Shown here: piece after piece, positions 21,618 to 24,111 of the stretch | How the letters are laid out: every line of letters starts with the position of its first letter | Position numbering within the stretch: the first letter of the stretch is position 1 | NCBI GenBank assembly: GCA_003452185.1 | Contig: DMJJ01000610.1 | Coordinates: 1 to 24,111, forward strand | DNA length: 24,111 bases | Reading direction: 5' to 3' | From: Verrucomicrobiales bacterium | GTDB lineage: Bacteria > Verrucomicrobiota > Verrucomicrobiia > Limisphaerales > UBA11320 | Translations under genes and position numbers: made by a program | Notes under the pieces: model-generated | Databases searched by the model: none | Told to the model about the DNA's origin: nothing | The model's input: only the letters and a program-made list of their open reading frames with translations

Positions 21618-22796
21618 ATGTACTCAGCCCGCGTCGCCTCGGTCGTCCTAGCGGCGGCTCTGCAGGTTCTCCCGCTCTGCCGCCTCGCTGTCTCCCAATC
21701 AATCCTCACCCCCTCCGCCGCTGGAGTGGTCTTCCGCTGGCTCGTCGGGGCTGCGATGGCCCTCGGGGCTGAACATGCCGTTTCGGGGGCCTCGACGCTG
21801 ATCACCAGCCCGTCGACCGCCAAGGGGACGAACGGTGTCCCGTTCACCTACCGGATCACCACCGGCCCTCACGCCGCGAACCAGTTTGGCGCGACCCCGC
21901 TCCCCCCCGGATTGACGGTTGGCTTCACCACCGGCCGGATCACCGGGACTCCCACCTCCACGGGCACGTGGAACGTGACCCTGACCGCATCCGACAATGG
22001 GCGTCTGGACCGCACGGTGACCGCCCTGTTGGTATTGACCATCGTTCCGGCGGCGCCGACACCGCCTGTGATCTCCTCCCAGCCGAAGAGCGTGACCGTT
22101 ACCAACGGGGGTGGGGCGCTCTTTACCATCGCGGCGACCGGCACCGCCCCTCTCACGTACCAATGGCAGAAGGACGGCGTCAACCTCACCGGAGCCACAG
22201 GACCGGCGCTGACGATCAACCCTGTCGGCTCAGCTGATGCCGGGGCCTACCGAGTCCTGGTCAGCAACGCCGCCGGCACTGCCGCGAGCGCCGCCGCCAC
22301 CCTCACCGTCCTGGTTCCTCCCTTCCTAGCAACCCAGCCTGCGGCGCAGTCGGTCACGGCCGGGGCGGCCGTCGCCCTCAGTGTCGTCGCGGGCGGCACG
22401 GCTCCCCTCAGCTACCAATGGTTCTACAACCTGTCGGCAATCCCGGGAGCCACGACGGACACCCTCTCCATCGCCAGCACCACCACCGCCAATGCCGGAG
22501 ACTATTTCGTGGTCGTCTCCAATGCCGTTGGAACCGTTACCAGCGCCACCGCCCACCTCTCGGTTCAGGAGCCGATCGTGGTGAAGCTGCAACTGGCGCC
22601 CGGGTCCGTGACCCCTGGGGGATATCAGTTCGGAGCCACGGGCCCGTTGAACGCGGACTACATCATCTGGGCCTCGGCCGACCTTGTCGGATGGCAATCG
22701 ATCAGCACCAACCACGTGGTGGACGGATTTCTCCAGTTCCTCGATCCGCGGCCGGTCAGCCAGGCCCAGTTCTACCGGATCACCACGGGGCAGTAG
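21618..22796 (+). CDS. Secreted protein with putative-Ig and two Ig-like domains
   Basis: The 392-residue protein begins with a hydrophobic N-terminus (ARVASVVLAAALQVL), consistent with a signal peptide. Residues 55-142 resemble a putative Ig (He_PIG, cadherin-like) domain: PFTYRITTGPHAANQF, LPPGLTVGFTTGRITGTPT, GTWNVTLTASD. Two Ig-like repeats follow: PPVISSQPKSVTVTNGG...TYQWQKDG...DAGAYRVLVSNAAG and PFLATQPAAQSVTAG...SYQWFYN...NAGDYFVVVSNAVG. The last 60 residues (IIWASADLVGWQSISTNHVV, ending FYRITTGQ) form a module seen at the end of many verrucomicrobial exported proteins and shared with the next gene. It probably mediates adhesion or carbohydrate contact at the surface; no catalytic motif is present. 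ATG 21618 follows an A-rich stretch. Confidence 0.8.
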   Translation: MYSARVASVVLAAALQVLPLCRLAVSQSILTPSAAGVVFRWLVGAAMALGAEHAVSGASTLITSPSTAKGTNGVPFTYRITTGPHAANQFGATPLPPGLTVGFTTGRITGTPTSTGTWNVTLTASDNGRLDRTVTALLVLTIVPAAPTPPVISSQPKSVTVTNGGGALFTIAATGTAPLTYQWQKDGVNLTGATGPALTINPVGSADAGAYRVLVSNAAGTAASAAATLTVLVPPFLATQPAAQSVTAGAAVALSVVAGGTAPLSYQWFYNLSAIPGATTDTLSIASTTTANAGDYFVVVSNAVGTVTSATAHLSVQEPIVVKLQLAPGSVTPGGYQFGATGPLNADYIIWASADLVGWQSISTNHVVDGFLQFLDPRPVSQAQFYRITTGQ

Positions 22797-22800
22797 GCAA

Positions 22801-22825
22801 CGCCGCGCCGCACCGCAGCGCGGCG
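22801..22825 (+). terminator. Probable terminator of the Ig-domain gene
   Basis: CGCCGCGC (22801-22808) and GCGCGGCG (22818-22825) are perfect inverted repeats with a 9-base loop, four bases after the TAG. The following CCTCTTGTCATTTT is moderately T-rich, so it is a plausible but not classic rho-independent terminator. Confidence 0.55.
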
Positions 22826-22839
22826 CCTCTTGTCATTTT

Positions 22840-22877
22840 CCGGCACCGTGGCCGCGGTAACGGGGTCACGGTGCCGG
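22840..22877. other. Perfect 11-bp inverted repeat overlapping the stop of the minus-strand peptidase
   Basis: CCGGCACCGTG (22840-22850) and CACGGTGCCGG (22867-22877) are exact inverted repeats with a 16-base loop. The right arm covers most of the peptidase stop codon (22866-22868). No T tract follows on either strand; it may protect the 3' end of the minus-strand mRNA or block read-through between the convergent genes. Confidence 0.5.
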
Positions 22878-24111
22878 CCGAAGCCGATAAAACCGGTGAC
22901 CGGCCGCCTCGGCTCCCGGATCCACCTCCAGGCAGATTCCCCCCACGACCTGGTTCGTATCGATCGCCGTCCATCCCTGCAGGTCCGAGGAGGCTTCGAT
23001 CCGGAACCGCTCCCCCTCATACCCCAGCACCGTGAACCGAAACGCCCCGTCGCTCCAGTCGGCCGAGCTGACCAGGATCGAGAGGGGAACGGCCGACAGG
23101 GAGATGGAGACCGATGGGCTGGATACCGTTGCTCCGGAGTCGTCCGAGACGCGAACGCTCAGCTGATGGAGGCCCGGCTTTCCGGCCCACCAGGGGATGG
23201 AATAGGGTGGATCGGTCCGCTTTCCGACCGTGGCTCCATCGGCCAGGAACTCCACGAGTGTGATCTTTCCAGTCGTCCCCTGGATCTGCGCCTCACACTC
23301 GATGGAGGTTCCAACCGGGTAGGTTGCCCCTTCCCTTGGCTCCACAAGCGTCACCGAGAGCCCTGGAGGCGGCGCCAGCCGCGTGTGAAAGAGCGCCGCC
23401 ACTCCCGCCGTCCGCCGGATTGTCTCCGCGTTGTTGGCGGACCCGGGCAGGTTGATCCCCACTCCCGTTGGAAGCCCCATGTAGGTGACGTCCGGGTTGG
23501 AAAAGTTCGGGAGCGGAAGCCCCGGGGGTGACGCCATCACCGTCCGGTAGTGGAGCCCGTTCGCCAGGAGCCGGTAGCCGTGGGAGAACTCAAAGGCCCC
23601 GGGCCCGGTTGAGCTCTCCCGGTCATGTTCGCAGCCGAGCAGGTGTCCGATCTCGTGTGCAAACGCCAGGTAACTGTTGGCGTACTGGCGCTGGACGACG
23701 CAGAAGGCATAGTCGGCAAACCCCGCATCCACGGGACGCATCACGTTCGCCAACCCCATCGGGCCATCCGTGGTCTCCACGAGCAGGCAAACGAGGTCGG
23801 CTCCGTACTGCGCCCGCAGGGTGTGTGCCTCCGGGATCGAATCGTCATCCCCGTCCGGGGTGAGCTCCTCTTCCTGGAGGTTGTTGAAATCGATCCCGAT
23901 GAACCCCGTCTCGGCATACGGCACCTCCTCCGCATGCACGAGTCGAAGCTCTGCCCCGGTGAGGCTGGTGGCGAGGGCGGAATTGGCCTCGGCCACCATG
24001 GCATCCACCAGCGAGGCAATCCCGTCGCTGCCGCCAGCCCCCTGTCTGGCTTGGCTCGTGTAGACCACCAGGAGATTGATCGGGGTGATCGAGGGGCCCC
24101 CCGAGTCGGCC
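22866..24111 (-). CDS. M12B/reprolysin-like zinc metallopeptidase, 5' end outside window
   Basis: The frame stays open to the window edge (about 414 codons), and the residues before the first internal GTG (ITPINLLVVYTSQARQ) are the normal start of the catalytic domain, so the gene begins outside. The metzincin zinc motif is FAHEIGHLLGCEHDRE (HEXXHXXGXXH), with a Met-turn in YRTVMASPP about 30 residues on. After the peptidase domain comes an Ig-like/Big_9-type segment (VTLVEPREGATYPVGT, ITLVEFLADG, YSIPWWAGKPGLHQLSVRVSDDS written in part), then a C-terminal module ending FYRLRPAP that resembles the end of the adjacent Ig protein. It should be an exported protease; the signal peptide and any propeptide lie beyond the window. 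It ends convergent with the Ig-domain gene. Confidence 0.88.
   Translation of the reverse strand, partial: ADSGGPSITPINLLVVYTSQARQGAGGSDGIASLVDAMVAEANSALATSLTGAELRLVHAEEVPYAETGFIGIDFNNLQEEELTPDGDDDSIPEAHTLRAQYGADLVCLLVETTDGPMGLANVMRPVDAGFADYAFCVVQRQYANSYLAFAHEIGHLLGCEHDRESSTGPGAFEFSHGYRLLANGLHYRTVMASPPGLPLPNFSNPDVTYMGLPTGVGINLPGSANNAETIRRTAGVAALFHTRLAPPPGLSVTLVEPREGATYPVGTSIECEAQIQGTTGKITLVEFLADGATVGKRTDPPYSIPWWAGKPGLHQLSVRVSDDSGATVSSPSVSISLSAVPLSILVSSADWSDGAFRFTVLGYEGERFRIEASSDLQGWTAIDTNQVVGGICLEVDPGAEAAGHRFYRLRPAP

Overview
The window reads as chromosomal DNA of a high-GC member of the Verrucomicrobiota (inferred from gene content, not from a marker gene). The pointers are a DUF1080 (3-keto-disaccharide hydrolase-like) protein, a multi-heme cytochrome of the Planctomycetes/Verrucomicrobia kind, a pseudopilin-like protein with a His...Asp-Gly C-terminal motif, secreted Ig-domain and metzincin proteins sharing a C-terminal module, and a DUF3570/DUF4266 gene pair. 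No rRNA, tRNA, CRISPR array, transposase or phage gene was seen.

Layout. (1) 1-2357, plus strand: a c-type cytochrome cut by the window start, then a secreted DUF1080 protein. (2) 2483-2953 minus and 3062-3790 plus: a divergent pair, a one-helix membrane protein of unknown function and a pseudopilin-like protein, the latter followed by a very clean terminator. (3) 3999-4772: a membrane zinc peptidase of the YugP type. (4) 4832-10428, minus strand: an apparent five-gene operon read sigma-70 factor, apt, PAP2-ArnT-like fusion, OGG1-type 8-oxoguanine glycosylase, ComB-like phosphatase; the last three are joined by 4-base GTGA/ATGA overlaps. (5) 10702-14619, plus strand: a secreted lactonase-type beta-propeller protein, a small His-rich exported protein, and a membrane LTA-synthase-type sulfatase-fold enzyme.

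(6) 14781-21560 is the most interesting part. An OmpR-type response regulator and a histidine kinase with a degenerate ATP-binding domain (ATGA overlap) are followed by a DUF3570 outer-membrane beta-barrel protein, an ApbE-like flavin transferase homologue, a TlpA/ResA-type thioredoxin, a DUF4266 lipoprotein ending in a Gly-rich Cys-x-Cys tail, and a full DsbD electron transporter. The order suggests a regulated envelope redox module in which DsbD supplies electrons to the thioredoxin and onward to the DUF4266 thiols and/or the barrel. The DUF3570 protein carries a flavinylation-like DGISGAS motif, so it is a candidate ApbE substrate. The ApbE homologue, however, lacks a visible signal peptide and has Gly in place of a normally conserved metal-binding Asp, so the chemistry may not be canonical.

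(7) 21618-24111: convergent genes for a secreted Ig-domain protein (plus) and an M12B/reprolysin-like metallopeptidase (minus, cut by the window end), separated by two perfect hairpins and sharing a related C-terminal module. All functions are inferred from motifs read by eye; no database search was run.
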